DNA of 64,000 nt, from NCBI RefSeq assembly GCF_002902985.1, contig NZ_CP026167.1:2170001-2234000 (forward strand), read 5' to 3'. Of the stretch, positions 46,674-56,344 are shown piece after piece (the stretch's first letter is position 1; each line of letters opens with the position of its first letter). A model generated the notes under the pieces. That model ran no database searches. It had not been told where the DNA came from and saw nothing but the letters and a program-made list of their open reading frames with translations. This stretch comes from Leclercia sp. LSNIH1 (GTDB lineage Bacteria; Pseudomonadota; Gammaproteobacteria; Enterobacterales; Enterobacteriaceae). The translations under genes and the position numbers were made by a program.

Positions 46674-47834
46674 ATGCGTAATAACCCCTTGATTCCAGAC
46701 AGCAAACTTCCGGCTCTCGGCACCACGATCTTCACGCAAATGAGCGCTCTGGCGCAGCAATACAACGCCATAAATCTGTCGCAGGGTTTTCCCGATTTCG
46801 ATGGCCCGGACTACCTTCAGCAACGTCTGGCCTGGCATGTGGCGAACGGTGCGAACCAGTATGCGCCGATGACGGGGGCGCAACCGCTGCGCGAAGCGAT
46901 TGCCGATAAAACCGCGGAACTGTATGGCTATCAACCGGATGCTAATAGCGACATCACCGTCACCGCCGGGGCGACTGAGGCCCTCTACGCCGCAATCACC
47001 GCCCTGGTGTGTACCGGCGACGAGGTCATCTGCTTTGACCCAAGCTACGACAGCTATGCCCCGGCGATTGCGTTATCGGGTGGGGTGGTAAAGCGCGTGG
47101 CGCTCCAGCCGCCGCACTTTCGCCCGGACTGGCAGGCCTTCGCGGCACTGCTCAGTGAGAAAACCCGGCTGGTTATTTTGAACACGCCGCACAATCCCTC
47201 TGCGACGGTATGGCGGCAGGCGGATTTTGCCGCGCTCTGGCAGGCCATTGCGGAACGCGAAATCTATGTGCTGAGCGATGAAGTGTACGAGCATATCTGC
47301 TTTGCAGAGGCGGGGCATGCCAGCGTGCTTGCGCATCCGCAGCTGCGCGAGCGGGCCGTTGCCGTCTCCTCTTTTGGCAAAACGTTCCATATGACCGGCT
47401 GGAAAGTGGGGTACTGCGTGGCGCCTGCGGCGATCAGCGCCGAACTGCGTAAGGTGCATCAGTTCCTGACGTTTGCGGTCAATACCCCGGCACAGCTGGC
47501 AATTGCTGATATGCTGCGCCACCAGCCGGAACACTACCGTGAGCTGCCGGACTTTTATCGCGCCCGCCGGGATCGCTTTATCGGGGCGTTGAGTGAAAGT
47601 CGTCTGGAAATTCTGCCCTGCGAAGGGACCTATTTCCTGCTGGCGGACTACAGTGCAATCTCCGATCTGGATGACGTCAGTTTTTGCCAATGGTTAACCA
47701 AAGAGGTAGGGGTGGCGGCGATCCCGCTGTCGGTATTCTGTGCTGACCCGTTCCCGCATAAACTTATTCGCCTCTGTTTTGCCAAGCAGGAGACGACATT
47801 ACTGGCGGCGGCAGAACAGCTGAACAAATTATAA
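46674..47834 (+). CDS. mtnE: Methionine aminotransferase MtnE (YbdL)
   Basis: PLP-dependent fold-type I aminotransferase that converts KMTB to methionine, the last salvage step. 386 aa, as in E. coli YbdL, with substrate-entry segment INLSQGFPDFDGP, NTPHNPSATVW and the PLP lysine in SSFGKTFHMTGWKVGY. In E. coli it is the only mtn-type gene at this locus; here the full pathway accompanies it. A strong hairpin follows the stop. Confidence 0.96.
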   Translation: MRNNPLIPDSKLPALGTTIFTQMSALAQQYNAINLSQGFPDFDGPDYLQQRLAWHVANGANQYAPMTGAQPLREAIADKTAELYGYQPDANSDITVTAGATEALYAAITALVCTGDEVICFDPSYDSYAPAIALSGGVVKRVALQPPHFRPDWQAFAALLSEKTRLVILNTPHNPSATVWRQADFAALWQAIAEREIYVLSDEVYEHICFAEAGHASVLAHPQLRERAVAVSSFGKTFHMTGWKVGYCVAPAAISAELRKVHQFLTFAVNTPAQLAIADMLRHQPEHYRELPDFYRARRDRFIGALSESRLEILPCEGTYFLLADYSAISDLDDVSFCQWLTKEVGVAAIPLSVFCADPFPHKLIRLCFAKQETTLLAAAEQLNKL

Positions 47835-47861
47835 TAAAATAAATATAAATCAGTGGGTTCT

Positions 47862-47900
47862 AATACGCAGAATTATAAAATAATTTCTGCGTATTTATTT
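47862..47900. terminator. Bidirectional terminator between mtnE and ybdO
   Basis: Arms AATACGCAGAA (47862-47872) and TTCTGCGTATT (47885-47895) with A- and T-rich flanks on both sides, in a convergent gap. Confidence 0.75.
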
Positions 47901-47943
47901 TGTAATAGTATTAACAGTGTGATTCAATTCCCATCAGACCTTG

Positions 47944-48858
47944 TTACTCATACTGAAAACCCTCGGCACTCACTTGCTCGACAAAAGTAGAGAATACGCT
48001 GCTATTTAATGCCGTGCGGTTATACAGCATATAAACATTCAGGGTAGGTAAGGTAAAAGGGACCTCAATTTTTTTCAGATTAAATGCCTCACGATACTGT
48101 TCATATACCGCCTCAGGCATAAAGCCGAGTAAGTTTGATGAACCTACCATCATAATCAGTGAAAAAAAGGAGTCACAGCGGAAAGCGATTTTCCTGTCCG
48201 GAAACGAGTTTTCTGCCTGCATCTGAAAGACTTTAACGCCCGGTTCATCACTCATAAAGAAAGTGTATTTTTCCTTACTCAGTTCTTCCTGAGTGGCAAC
48301 CGAGCCGATGCGCGGGTGATCCTGACGACACACCGTCACCACGGGTAAATCGAGGTAGCGAGTGCAGACAATCGACCGGTTGGCTATCGGGGCGAAAGAG
48401 AAGACCAGGTCAGCTTTACGGTAGGCTAACAGGTCTTCCGCCGAGTCGGCCGCCAGCAGCATGTCGTGGTATTCAATTTCATAATTATGCTCACGCATCA
48501 ACAGTTTCATCGACGCGATCAATGGGCCTCTCGTCATGACCTGCGGGCAGTAGATAACAAAGTTCTTCTTCAGCGCCGAGCCATGCATGATATTGATCGT
48601 CTGCTCGATACTATTCAGATTTTGTTCGAGATGCATATGTAAATTGACCCCCACCGTCGTCGGGGAGATGCCTTTACCGGAGCGGATAAACAGCGGATCG
48701 TTCAGCTGATTACGTAATCGTTGCAGTGACTGGCTCACCGCAGAGGGGGTAATAAATAGCGTTTCTGCTGCTTTGCTGATACTGAGATGCTGGTAAATGC
48801 ACTCAAAAATCACCAACAGATTAAGGTCAAATTTTTTCAAATCGTAAAGGTTAGCCAT
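47944..48858 (-). CDS. ybdO: LysR-type regulator YbdO (CitR)
   Basis: 304-aa LysR-type regulator. The N-terminal helix-turn-helix spans residues about 10-65 (MANLYDLKKFDLNLLVIF, LSISKAAETLFITPSAVSQSLQRL in two parts), followed by an effector domain. It matches E. coli YbdO, linked there to citrate fermentation (CitR) although no cit gene is present in this window. Start ATG 48858 is set by that match; a longer frame to 48939 is AT-rich upstream DNA. A related regulator, YbeF, lies at 62455-63408. Confidence 0.9.
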   Translation of the reverse strand: MANLYDLKKFDLNLLVIFECIYQHLSISKAAETLFITPSAVSQSLQRLRNQLNDPLFIRSGKGISPTTVGVNLHMHLEQNLNSIEQTINIMHGSALKKNFVIYCPQVMTRGPLIASMKLLMREHNYEIEYHDMLLAADSAEDLLAYRKADLVFSFAPIANRSIVCTRYLDLPVVTVCRQDHPRIGSVATQEELSKEKYTFFMSDEPGVKVFQMQAENSFPDRKIAFRCDSFFSLIMMVGSSNLLGFMPEAVYEQYREAFNLKKIEVPFTLPTLNVYMLYNRTALNSSVFSTFVEQVSAEGFQYE

Positions 48859-49084
48859 GATTCGTCCTGAGTAAGCTCTCTGAATGGCATTATCATATAA
48901 ATAATAACTATAGAAGTAAGTTTGCCATTCATCATCCATTTGATCGGATAACTTAAGATAATTTAAATTTCAACTTAATATATCATGGCTGCAAATTAAT
49001 TAAATAAAGGCCGAACAATTATTATAGTAATTTTCACCATAAAAAGGCGGGCAAAAGCGTTGCTATTACGCTGCCAGTCAGGTA

Positions 49085-49207
49085 TTAAGGCTTACTCATC
49101 ATCCTATTAAGCTGTTCCTTATTCGCCAGGCTGGCCACCTGCTGTAATTCATTCTGGCTATTCGTATAACAGCGCGCCAGCGTGGCCGCTGCGCCTGGCT
49201 TATCCAT
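49085..49207 (-). CDS. Possible 40-aa protein, unrecognised
   Basis: ATG 49207 has AGGGG 4-5 bases upstream; the product begins MDKPGAAATLARCYTNSQNE and ends NRMMSKP. It is polar with no membrane segment. It may be a real small protein or a remnant of a longer gene; coding support is limited to the ribosome site and unbroken frame. Confidence 0.35.
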   Translation of the reverse strand: MDKPGAAATLARCYTNSQNELQQVASLANKEQLNRMMSKP

Positions 49208-49415
49208 GATCCCCTATAAAATCACTCGCAAAGCGCGGGTTCGGTAAAACCTATCACAGCCATAGGTATTATTACCCTGTCAGCGAATTGCCCTTTCGTT
49301 GAGGGGGTGGTGTAATCCCCTTTGCTGTCACGGCCTGACTAAAGGTCATGTAGAGCGCAACACATCGCCAGCTTCGGCTGGCACTGATGTTACCCCCGGG
49401 TAGCTCAGGTATCAG

Positions 49416-49440
49416 GGCCGCCGTCAAGGCGGCCTTTTTA
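49416..49440 (+). terminator. Rho-independent terminator of an unidentified plus-strand RNA
   Basis: GGCCGCC-GTCAA-GGCGGCC followed by TTTTTACTTTTTT. A second hairpin, GCCAGC-TTCG-GCTGGC with extended flanking pairing, lies just upstream (about 49362-49396). No plus-strand gene precedes it within 1.5 kb, so a small RNA is possible. Confidence 0.7.
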
Positions 49441-49469
49441 CTTTTTTAGTTCACGCAGTTTCTTGTGAA

Positions 49470-49555
49470 AGGTTGTTAGGTATCGCTGATTGATTTGATA
49501 ATGCAAACGCATTAGCCCGGATCGGCAAAGTTCGGTACCTTACACCTCAACGAAA
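49470..49555 (+). promoter_or_regulatory. ahpC promoter region (probable OxyR target)
   Basis: The segment GGTTGTTAGGTATCGCTGATTG...GCAAACGCATTAGCC...CACGGAGGAAG aligns by eye with the E. coli ahpC upstream region, which OxyR activates on peroxide stress. I cannot define the four OxyR contact sites with confidence. Confidence 0.4.
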
Positions 49556-49572
49556 ACACGGAGGAAGTACAG

Positions 49573-50136
49573 ATGTCTTTAATTAATACCAAAATCAAAC
49601 CTTTCAAAAACCAGGCGTTCAAAAACGGTGAATTCATCGAAGTTACCGAGAAAGATACCGAAGGTCGCTGGAGCGTCTTCTTCTTCTATCCAGCTGACTT
49701 CACCTTCGTCTGCCCGACTGAACTGGGTGACGTTGCTGACCACTACAGCGAGTTCCAGAAGCTGGGCGTAGATATCTACTCTGTCTCTACTGACACCCAC
49801 TTCACGCACAAAGCATGGCACAGCAGCTCTGAAACCATCGCGAAAATCAAATATGCGATGATCGGCGACCCAACTGGCGCCCTGACCCGTAACTTTGACA
49901 ACATGCGTGAAGATCAGGGTCTGGCAGACCGTGGTACCTTCATCGTTGACCCGCAGGGCATCATCCAGGCGGTAGAAGTTACAGCTGAAGGCATCGGCCG
50001 TGACGCATCTGACCTGCTGCGTAAAGTGAAAGCGGCTCAGTACGTTGCTTCTCACCCAGGCGAAGTTTGCCCGGCGAAATGGAAAGAAGGCGACGCGACT
50101 CTGGCTCCGTCCCTGGACCTGGTTGGCAAAATCTAA
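49573..50136 (+). CDS. ahpC: Alkyl hydroperoxide reductase subunit C (peroxiredoxin)
   Basis: Typical 2-Cys peroxiredoxin reducing H2O2, organic peroxides and peroxynitrite. 187 aa with peroxidatic Cys47 in [11 protein letters not shown] and resolving Cys166 in GEVCPAKW. Strong ribosome site GGAGGAAG and highly biased codon use fit an abundant protein. Its reductase gene ahpF follows 315 bases later, separated by a BIME. Confidence 0.97.
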   Translation: MSLINTKIKPFKNQAFKNGEFIEVTEKDTEGRWSVFFFYPADFTFVCPTELGDVADHYSEFQKLGVDIYSVSTDTHFTHKAWHSSSETIAKIKYAMIGDPTGALTRNFDNMREDQGLADRGTFIVDPQGIIQAVEVTAEGIGRDASDLLRKVKAAQYVASHPGEVCPAKWKEGDATLAPSLDLVGKI

Positions 50137-50451
50137 ATTTCCGTCGTATTTCGCGCCATAGCGGCGTTGGCGTCGCCTGCTCACCCCGGTCACTTACTTA
50201 TGTAAGCTCCCGGGGACTCACAGGCTAGCCGCCTTGCTCTGACGCGAACCACTTTGGAGATTCGTTTGCAATGCCCGGCGGCGCTGCGCTTGCACAGGCC
50301 TACAAAACGCAGGCCGGGTAAACGAAGTGCCACCCGGCATTCAATGGGCGCATCCGCGCCCATTTCATTCCAGCACCATGATGCAAGTTGCACTCAGGCA
50401 GCCAGGATTAGGCCGCTTGCATGATGATGTTTTTTAAGCAGGAGATAAAGA
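50137..50451. repeat. ahpC-ahpF gap with a BIME
   Basis: REP units facing each other at 50272-50340 (CCCGGCGGCGCTGCGCTTGC... and GGCCGGGTAAACGAAGTGCC...). The rest shows no gene. The repeats may shape the ratio of ahpC to ahpF transcript. Confidence 0.7.
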
Positions 50452-52017
50452 ATGCTCGACACAAATATGAAAACCCAGCTCAAAGCCTACCTTGAGAAGC
50501 TGACCAAACCTGTTGAGCTGATTGCCACGCTGGATGACAGCGCTAAATCGGCAGAAATCAAGGAACTGCTGGCGGAGATCGCCGACCTGTCCGAAAAGGT
50601 CACTTTTAAGGAAGACAACACCCTTGCGGTGCGTAAACCCTCTTTCCTGATCACCAACCCAGGTTCGACCCAGGGGCCGCGCTTTGCCGGTTCTCCGCTG
50701 GGACATGAATTTACCTCACTGGTACTGGCCCTGCTGTGGACCGGTGGTCATCCGTCGAAGGAAGCGCAGGCATTACTTGAGCAGATCCGCGACCTGGATG
50801 GTGATTTTGAATTCGAAACCTACTACTCGCTCTCCTGCCATAACTGCCCGGACGTGGTGCAGGCGCTGAACCTGATGGCGGTGCTGAACCCGCGCATCAA
50901 ACACACCGCCATTGACGGCGGGGTGTTCCAGAACGAAATCACCGATCGTAACGTGATGGGTGTTCCGGCGGTGTTTGTGAACGGTAAAGAGTTCGGTCAG
51001 GGTCGTATGACGCTGGCTGAAATCGTCGCTAAAGTGGATACCGGCGCGGAAAAACGTGCAGCAGAAGAGCTGAACAAGCGTGATGCCTATGACGTGCTGA
51101 TTGTCGGTTCCGGCCCGGCGGGTGCGGCGGCTGCGGTTTACTCTGCCCGTAAAGGTATTCGCACCGGTCTGATGGGCGAACGCTTTGGCGGCCAGGTACT
51201 GGATACGGTGGATATTGAAAACTATATCTCCGTGCCTAAAACCGAAGGTCAGAAACTGGCTGGCGCCCTGAAAGCGCACGTCAGCGAATATGAAGTGGAT
51301 GTGATCGACAGCCAGAGCGCCAGCAAACTGGTGCCGGCAGCGCAGGAAGGCGGTTTCCACCAGATTGAAACGGCATCTGGTGCCGTGCTGAAAGCGCGCA
51401 GCGTGATCATTGCTACCGGTGCCAAATGGCGCAACATGAACGTGCCTGGCGAAGAACAGTATCGCACCAAAGGGGTAACCTACTGCCCGCACTGCGACGG
51501 CCCGCTCTTCAAAGGCAAACGCGTGGCGGTAATTGGTGGCGGTAACTCCGGTGTGGAAGCGGCCATCGACCTCGCCGGTATCGTGGAGCACGTTACGCTG
51601 CTGGAGTTCGCGCCAGAGATGAAAGCCGATCAGGTCCTGCAGGATAAAGTGCGCAGCCTGAACAACGTCGACATCATCCTGAACGCGCAGACCACCGAAG
51701 TGACAGGCGATGGCAGTAAAGTGACCGGCCTTGAGTACCGCGACCGCGTGAGCGGCGACGTACACAGCGTTCAGCTTTCGGGGATCTTTGTGCAGATTGG
51801 TCTGCTGCCGAACACCACCTGGCTGGAAGGCGCCATTGAGCGTAACCGCATGGGCGAGATCATCATCGACGCCAAGTGTGAGACCAGCGTGAAGGGCGTA
51901 TTTGCGGCGGGCGACTGCACCACCGTACCGTACAAACAGATCATCATCGCCACCGGCGAAGGGGCGAAAGCGTCACTGAGCGCCTTTGATCATCTGATTC
52001 GTACCAAAACAGCATAA
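50452..52017 (+). CDS. ahpF: Alkyl hydroperoxide reductase subunit F
   Basis: NADH-dependent FAD disulfide reductase that regenerates AhpC. 521 aa. The N-terminal double thioredoxin-like domain has redox pair C129-H-N-C132; then come the FAD motif [14 protein letters not shown] (near 214), the thioredoxin-reductase pair C345-P-H-C348, the NADH motif [13 protein letters not shown] and [12 protein letters not shown] near the end. Start ATG 50452 gives the E. coli length. A strong terminator follows. Confidence 0.97.
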   Translation: MLDTNMKTQLKAYLEKLTKPVELIATLDDSAKSAEIKELLAEIADLSEKVTFKEDNTLAVRKPSFLITNPGSTQGPRFAGSPLGHEFTSLVLALLWTGGHPSKEAQALLEQIRDLDGDFEFETYYSLSCHNCPDVVQALNLMAVLNPRIKHTAIDGGVFQNEITDRNVMGVPAVFVNGKEFGQGRMTLAEIVAKVDTGAEKRAAEELNKRDAYDVLIVGSGPAGAAAAVYSARKGIRTGLMGERFGGQVLDTVDIENYISVPKTEGQKLAGALKAHVSEYEVDVIDSQSASKLVPAAQEGGFHQIETASGAVLKARSVIIATGAKWRNMNVPGEEQYRTKGVTYCPHCDGPLFKGKRVAVIGGGNSGVEAAIDLAGIVEHVTLLEFAPEMKADQVLQDKVRSLNNVDIILNAQTTEVTGDGSKVTGLEYRDRVSGDVHSVQLSGIFVQIGLLPNTTWLEGAIERNRMGEIIIDAKCETSVKGVFAAGDCTTVPYKQIIIATGEGAKASLSAFDHLIRTKTA

Positions 52018-52043
52018 GAACGTAAGACAACACCTGCACTGTA

Positions 52044-52075
52044 AAGAGGCTACCCTGGGGTAGCCTCTTTTTTTA
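52044..52075 (+). terminator. Rho-independent terminator after ahpF
   Basis: AGAGGCTACC-CTGG-GGTAGCCTCT with a following run of T; also usable from the uspG side because the flank on the left is A-containing. Confidence 0.9.
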
Positions 52076-52501
52076 TCTCACGACCAGCACTGGCACAAAG
52101 GCGTGGCGGATGACGCTGGAGGCGTTCGACCCCAGCAGATGGGTGGAGATTGACGGGTTACGCGACCCGATCACCACAATATCGGCCTTCAGCTCGCTGG
52201 CCATCTCATTCACGACGTCACGCACGTGACCAAAACAGACATGGGTTCTGAGACGTGAGGAGTCGATGCTGAAGTGGCCGATCATGGTCTGCAGCCGGGC
52301 TTGTGCTTCTTTTTCGATATGCTCTTCAAAGCGGCGCATATCGGCGGCAAAGCGATGCAATCCGAAGGTGGACGAGCCCGGTAAAACATGCAGTAAGTGA
52401 ATAATACCATCCTGCTGCGCCAGGAATTCAGCGTGGCGAATCGCCTTGTCGCTCAATTCCATCTCAAAAACATCCACCGGCATAATAATCGTCTGGTACA
52501 T
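52073..52501 (-). CDS. uspG: Universal stress protein UspG
   Basis: 142-aa UspA-fold protein with N-terminal [14 protein letters not shown] and the ATP-binding loop [22 protein letters not shown] followed by VPVLVV. It helps stress survival; UspG of E. coli is known to interact with GroEL. Start ATG 52501 matches E. coli; the extension to 52546 is not needed. Convergent with ahpF. Confidence 0.95.
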   Translation of the reverse strand: MYQTIIMPVDVFEMELSDKAIRHAEFLAQQDGIIHLLHVLPGSSTFGLHRFAADMRRFEEHIEKEAQARLQTMIGHFSIDSSRLRTHVCFGHVRDVVNEMASELKADIVVIGSRNPSISTHLLGSNASSVIRHAFVPVLVVR

Positions 52502-52703
52502 ACCCGTTTCTCCCTGTTTATTTACGCTTATTCCATTCAAACACAAAATATAAGCAAATTCTGATAGCTGGCAGGCATTTTTTAATATCGTCGCGCTTGT
52601 AGGCCAGGAATAATCCCAAAGCCGTGCAATTTCCCGGTATATCCCCGCTGATGGCTACCCTTTTAAGGTAAACCCGCATTTTTTCTCTGAATCCGGAGGT
52701 CGA

Positions 52704-53942
52704 ATGAAAGCATTGACGTATCATGGCCCACATAACGTTAAGGTTGAAACGGTACCCGATCCGGCCATCGAGCAAGCTGACGATATTATCCTGCGCATCA
52801 CCGCCACCGCGATCTGCGGTTCTGATCTGCATCTCTATCATGGGAAGATCCCGAAGGTGGAACATGGCGATATCTTCGGCCATGAGTTTATGGGGGAAGT
52901 GGTGGAGACCGGCCGAGAGGTGAAAAATCTCGCTAAGGGCGATCGGGTAGTGATCCCCTTTGTGATTGCCTGCGGCGACTGCTTTTTCTGCCGCCTGCAG
53001 CATTATGCCGCCTGTGAAAATACCAACAGCGGGCGCGGCGCCTCCCTGAATAAAAAACAGATCCCACCTCCGGCTGCGCTTTTTGGCTATAGCCATCTTT
53101 ACGGTGGTGTGCCCGGCGGCCAGGCGGAATATGTCCGCGTGCCAAAAGGCAACGTCGGCCCCTTTAAGGTGCCGCCGCTGCTGTCAGATGATAAGGCCCT
53201 GTTCATGTCGGACATCCTGCCCACTGCCTGGCAGGCCGCCAAAAATGCCCAGATCACTCAGGGCAGCAGCGTCGCGGTATTTGGCGCCGGGCCAGTAGGC
53301 CTCCTGACCGTTGCCTGCGCACGTTACCTCGGGGCCGAGCAGATTTTTATCGTCGATCATCACGACTACCGACTGCGCTTCGCCCAGGATCGTTACGGCG
53401 CGATCCCCATTAACTTTGATCGCGACGACGATGCCGCAGAAAAAATCATTGAGCAGACCCGGGGTCAGCGTGGGGTGGATGCTGTTATCGATGCGGTAGG
53501 TTTTGAGGCGAAAGGGAGCACCACGGAAACGGTGCTGACCAACCTCAAGCTCGAGGGCAGCAGCGGTAAAGCCCTGCGGCAGTGTATTGCTGCTGTACGG
53601 CGCGGTGGGATCGTCAGCGTGCCGGGCGTCTATGCCGGCTTTATTCATGGTTTCCTGTTTGGCGATGCCTTTGACAAAGGGCTCACCTTTAAAATGGGGC
53701 AGACTGACGTTCATGCCTGGCTGGGTGAACTGTTGCCGCTGATCGAGCAGGGGCTGCTCACGCCTGAAGAGATCGTCACCCATTATATGCCGTTTGAAGA
53801 GGCGGCTCGCGGATATGAGATCTTTGATAAGCATCAGGAAGAGTGCCGGAAAATTATTCTGGTGCCTGGTGCACAAAGCGCGGAAGTGGCAAAAGAGCGG
53901 GTCACGGGGCTGGTCAACCCTATGCCTGGCGGCGTGATCTGA
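52704..53942 (+). CDS. ybdR: Zinc-dependent alcohol dehydrogenase-like protein YbdR
   Basis: 412-aa medium-chain dehydrogenase/reductase. Catalytic zinc ligands are in [11 protein letters not shown] and [10 protein letters not shown]; structural zinc cysteines in [20 protein letters not shown]; the NAD-binding motif is [11 protein letters not shown], and the distal [14 protein letters not shown] segment resembles glutathione-independent formaldehyde dehydrogenases. Substrate is unknown. ATG 52704 follows GGAGG. Confidence 0.93.
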   Translation: MKALTYHGPHNVKVETVPDPAIEQADDIILRITATAICGSDLHLYHGKIPKVEHGDIFGHEFMGEVVETGREVKNLAKGDRVVIPFVIACGDCFFCRLQHYAACENTNSGRGASLNKKQIPPPAALFGYSHLYGGVPGGQAEYVRVPKGNVGPFKVPPLLSDDKALFMSDILPTAWQAAKNAQITQGSSVAVFGAGPVGLLTVACARYLGAEQIFIVDHHDYRLRFAQDRYGAIPINFDRDDDAAEKIIEQTRGQRGVDAVIDAVGFEAKGSTTETVLTNLKLEGSSGKALRQCIAAVRRGGIVSVPGVYAGFIHGFLFGDAFDKGLTFKMGQTDVHAWLGELLPLIEQGLLTPEEIVTHYMPFEEAARGYEIFDKHQEECRKIILVPGAQSAEVAKERVTGLVNPMPGGVI

Positions 53943-53958
53943 TAGCGGAAGGCCGGAA

Positions 53959-53980
53959 AGAGGATGCCCGGGCATCCTCT
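53959..53980. terminator. Palindrome between convergent ybdR and rnk
   Basis: Perfect 11-bp arms (AGAGGATGCCC / GGGCATCCTCT) with no loop and no T-run; a terminator role is possible but weakly supported. Confidence 0.35.
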
Positions 53981-54013
53981 GGGTTAAGCGCGTAAACGCT
54001 TATTCAGATGGGC

Positions 54014-54424
54014 TTAGCGCAGGTATTCGCCTGCTGCTTCAGGCTGCCAGAGCAGTTCCAGCACCTCCAGATGCGTGGCGGTACCGCCTGGCAGTTCCCA
54101 ATGGATAGTGTCGCCGGTACGCAGGCCAATCAACGCGGCCCCCACCGGTGCCAGGACCGACAGTTGCGTGCTGCTGTCGGTCATCTGCGCCGGGTAGACC
54201 AGCGTGCGGGTACGCACTTCGCCAGTGGTCAAATCGCGGAATTTCACCTGGCTGTTCATGGTGACCACGTCAGACGGCATGTCCTGCGGGGCACACATCT
54301 GGGCACGATCCAGTTCAGCGTTCAGGGCATCTGCGACGGGTAGCGATGCAAAGGCCGGTTGCTCCAGCAGGCGGTCGATACGTTCAGCATCGAGTTCGTT
54401 AATGATAATGGTGGGTCTGGACAT
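54014..54424 (-). CDS. rnk: Regulator of nucleoside diphosphate kinase Rnk
   Basis: 136-aa protein of the GreA/Rnk family: short N-terminal coiled coil ([12 protein letters not shown]) and C-terminal FKBP-like domain ([26 protein letters not shown] in parts). It binds RNA polymerase and influences Ndk levels. Start ATG 54424 has GGAG upstream. Length equals E. coli Rnk. Confidence 0.95.
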   Translation of the reverse strand: MSRPTIIINELDAERIDRLLEQPAFASLPVADALNAELDRAQMCAPQDMPSDVVTMNSQVKFRDLTTGEVRTRTLVYPAQMTDSSTQLSVLAPVGAALIGLRTGDTIHWELPGGTATHLEVLELLWQPEAAGEYLR

Positions 54425-54821
54425 TATTTACTCCATGTCGTTAATGCTGCGACAACCGCAGAAGATGCCAAAAGAAAACCCTCGCCATCCGGTAGCGAGG
54501 GTTTAACGATGACTGATAATACTGAGTCTGCGCCCGGGTTTGAAGTGATGGCTGTCACATTCATGGCGTGGATTGAGTTCCGGACTGTCATCTGCCTCGA
54601 TAGTATGAATTTTGTACGAAAAACGTGATCGTTTGTCGATTTGGATTATCCTTTTTATGCGCCCTTACAAAGTAAGCGCCGCTGATAAGCATCGATAAAC
54701 GACACATATTCATTCTTCATTTCATACGGATTGCGTTACGCTGATCCTCTTGGGGCAGGGGGATGAGCGAAGCGTAATCCGTGCCTGCCGGTTTACATTC
54801 CAAACCTGTTCAGAGAGCGCT
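54425..54821. other. 397-base gap rnk to flavin reductase with one strong hairpin
   Basis: The hairpin AAACCCTCGC-CATCCGGTA-GCGAGGGTTT lies at 54476-54504, with A-runs and TTTAA flanks, just upstream of rnk; it may terminate or attenuate transcription. A 39-codon frame at 54508-54628 follows it but lacks good coding signs. The remainder up to 54821 is AT-rich and likely holds the promoter for the flavin reductase gene. Confidence 0.5.
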
Positions 54822-55442
54822 ATGTACTTTTATCAACCTTCCCAGGGACACGGCCTGCCGCACGATCCACTTAACGCCATTGTTGGCCCACGTCCGATTG
54901 GCTGGATTGCCTCGTGCGATCCTGAAGGACGGCCCAATCTGGCGCCCTACAGCTTCTTCAACTGTTTTAATTACCATCCGCCCATCATCGGTTTTGCCAG
55001 CACTGGCTGGAAGGACAGCGTGCGCAATATTGTCGAGACCGGGGAGTTTGTCTGGAATCTCACCACCCGTGAGCTGGCCAGCGCCATGAATGAGACCTCT
55101 GCCAGCCTCGCGCACGGGGAGGATGAGTTTTTACGTGCCGGGCTGACTAAAGCGGAGAGCCAGCTGGTGAAGGTGCCGCGCGTCGCCGAAAGTCCGGTCA
55201 ATTTTGAGTGCCGCCTGTCACAGTGTATCCAGTTGACTGCCGCCAGCGGCGCTTCGATCGATACCTGGCTGGTGCTGGGGGAAGTGGTGGGGATCCACAT
55301 TGACGAAAACCTGCTGCAGGACGGGATCTATCAGACGGCGAAAGCCCAGCCGGTGCTGCGCGCCGGTGGCCCGACGGCGTACTTCGCCATTAGCGAGGAT
55401 CAACGCTTTGACCTGGTCCGCCCGGACGCGCGAAAAGGGTAA
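54822..55442 (+). CDS. Flavin reductase family protein (FMN-binding split barrel)
   Basis: 206-aa protein of the DIM6/NTAB flavoprotein group: the FMN-binding N-terminus has IVGPRPIGWIASCDPEG and NLAPYSFFNCFNYHPPI, then DSVRNIVETGEFVWNL. It probably reduces flavin or acts as an oxidoreductase with FMN; the substrate is unknown. ATG 54822 has GAGAG upstream; the longer frame from 54750 is not needed. E. coli K-12 has no such gene between rnk and rna. Confidence 0.9.
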   Translation: MYFYQPSQGHGLPHDPLNAIVGPRPIGWIASCDPEGRPNLAPYSFFNCFNYHPPIIGFASTGWKDSVRNIVETGEFVWNLTTRELASAMNETSASLAHGEDEFLRAGLTKAESQLVKVPRVAESPVNFECRLSQCIQLTAASGASIDTWLVLGEVVGIHIDENLLQDGIYQTAKAQPVLRAGGPTAYFAISEDQRFDLVRPDARKG

Positions 55443-55446
55443 GATC

Positions 55447-56256
55447 TCAGTAACCGATTTTGTCGATCACAAACTGTTTGCCACAGTTGCCCGGATGCGG
55501 CTGTGGCACAAATGAGGAGGTTGCCAGCGGGGCGTTGATGCTGGCCGCGGTGAGGGAAAGCTGTACTTCCGTGAGATAGGCCGGATTACCGCTGCAGCTG
55601 AGCTTGACGGCTTTCACCGTTGTCGGCCCCCAGCCTCTGGCGACGGCGGCGTCAAAGGCGCTGCGGGTGACGGTTTTGCCGTAGTTGGCCGCGAGGAACT
55701 GCCCCAGCGGGCTGGCTTTGACTTCCTGGTTCATGCGCACCATGGTGCCGAAATAGGCGTCGGGATCGAACCCAAAGCAGACGCCGTGTTTGGCATATTC
55801 GTAACGTTCGAGGCAGGAGTTGCCGCCTGCGCCGGGCATCACCTCATTTAGCTTCGCGGCACCGGTCAGCGACAGGCCGGTCTCGGCGGCGTCGCATTTA
55901 CGGCTGGCTTTTGCCTCCGGCATATTGGGAATGGGGCGGGTGGCGCAGCCATAGCGCATCCAGCGGCGATCGTCGACGCCGCGAGCGGCGATAGATTTCG
56001 GCAAGCCCGGCCACAGGCCGTGAACGGTGAGGATCGTCGTTTTGTCGTTACGCTCTTTTTGCAGGCGGCACTCATCTGGCGCTGCGCGGTTGCGGTCATG
56101 CAGGCTCTGGCAAAAACCAGATTGCCATGAGAGCGCCAGCACGTAGCGATCGAAATCCGCATATTGCGTCGCCTGAAGCGGGGCGGCCTGCGCCGGGAAA
56201 GCGCACAGCGCAACTGCGGTTACGCTGACAGGCAAAACGAAATCCTTTCTGAACAT
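55447..56256 (-). CDS. rna: Ribonuclease I (T2 family)
   Basis: Periplasmic broad-specificity endoribonuclease. 269 aa with a signal peptide (MFRKDFVLPVSVTAVALCAF...AQAA), catalytic block CAS-1 LTVHGLWPGLPKS and CAS-2 ERYEYAKHGVCF with the essential histidines, and several cysteines for disulfides. It runs convergent with the flavin reductase gene, four bases apart. Confidence 0.95.
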   Translation of the reverse strand: MFRKDFVLPVSVTAVALCAFPAQAAPLQATQYADFDRYVLALSWQSGFCQSLHDRNRAAPDECRLQKERNDKTTILTVHGLWPGLPKSIAARGVDDRRWMRYGCATRPIPNMPEAKASRKCDAAETGLSLTGAAKLNEVMPGAGGNSCLERYEYAKHGVCFGFDPDAYFGTMVRMNQEVKASPLGQFLAANYGKTVTRSAFDAAVARGWGPTTVKAVKLSCSGNPAYLTEVQLSLTAASINAPLATSSFVPQPHPGNCGKQFVIDKIGY

Positions 56257-56305
56257 ATCAATTCCTGATGGTTGAAGGCAAAATATTGCTGGAGATTATT
56301 AAAGC

Positions 56306-56330
56306 ACAAAAAGCGCCCGCAGGCGCTTTA
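56306..56330 (-). terminator. Rho-independent terminator after dcuC
   Basis: AAAGCGCC-CGC-AGGCGCTTT; on the minus strand the second arm is followed by a T-run (GGCGCTTTTTGTG), 15-40 bases past the dcuC stop. Confidence 0.75.
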
Positions 56331-56344
56331 TGCTATGGCGTGGC

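Larger units (their letters stand above)
48859..49572. other. 714-base gap ybdO-ahpC with a 40-codon frame, hairpins and the ahpC promoter
   Basis: The first ~220 bases are AT-rich and look like the ybdO upstream region. A 40-codon frame lies at 49085-49207 on the minus strand. Bases 49360-49440 contain two stable hairpins ending in a T-run on the plus strand. The last ~100 bases match the known ahpC promoter region. E. coli has dsbG in this interval; there is none here. Confidence 0.6.

Noticed and set aside
49399..49412. tRNA-like motif GGGTAGCTCAGGTA
   Set aside because: Only the D-arm-like string is present; no anticodon arm, T-arm or acceptor stem can be drawn around it.
54508..54628. 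39-codon frame downstream of the rnk-side hairpin
   Set aside because: No clear ribosome site, no family, and composition like the surrounding non-coding DNA.
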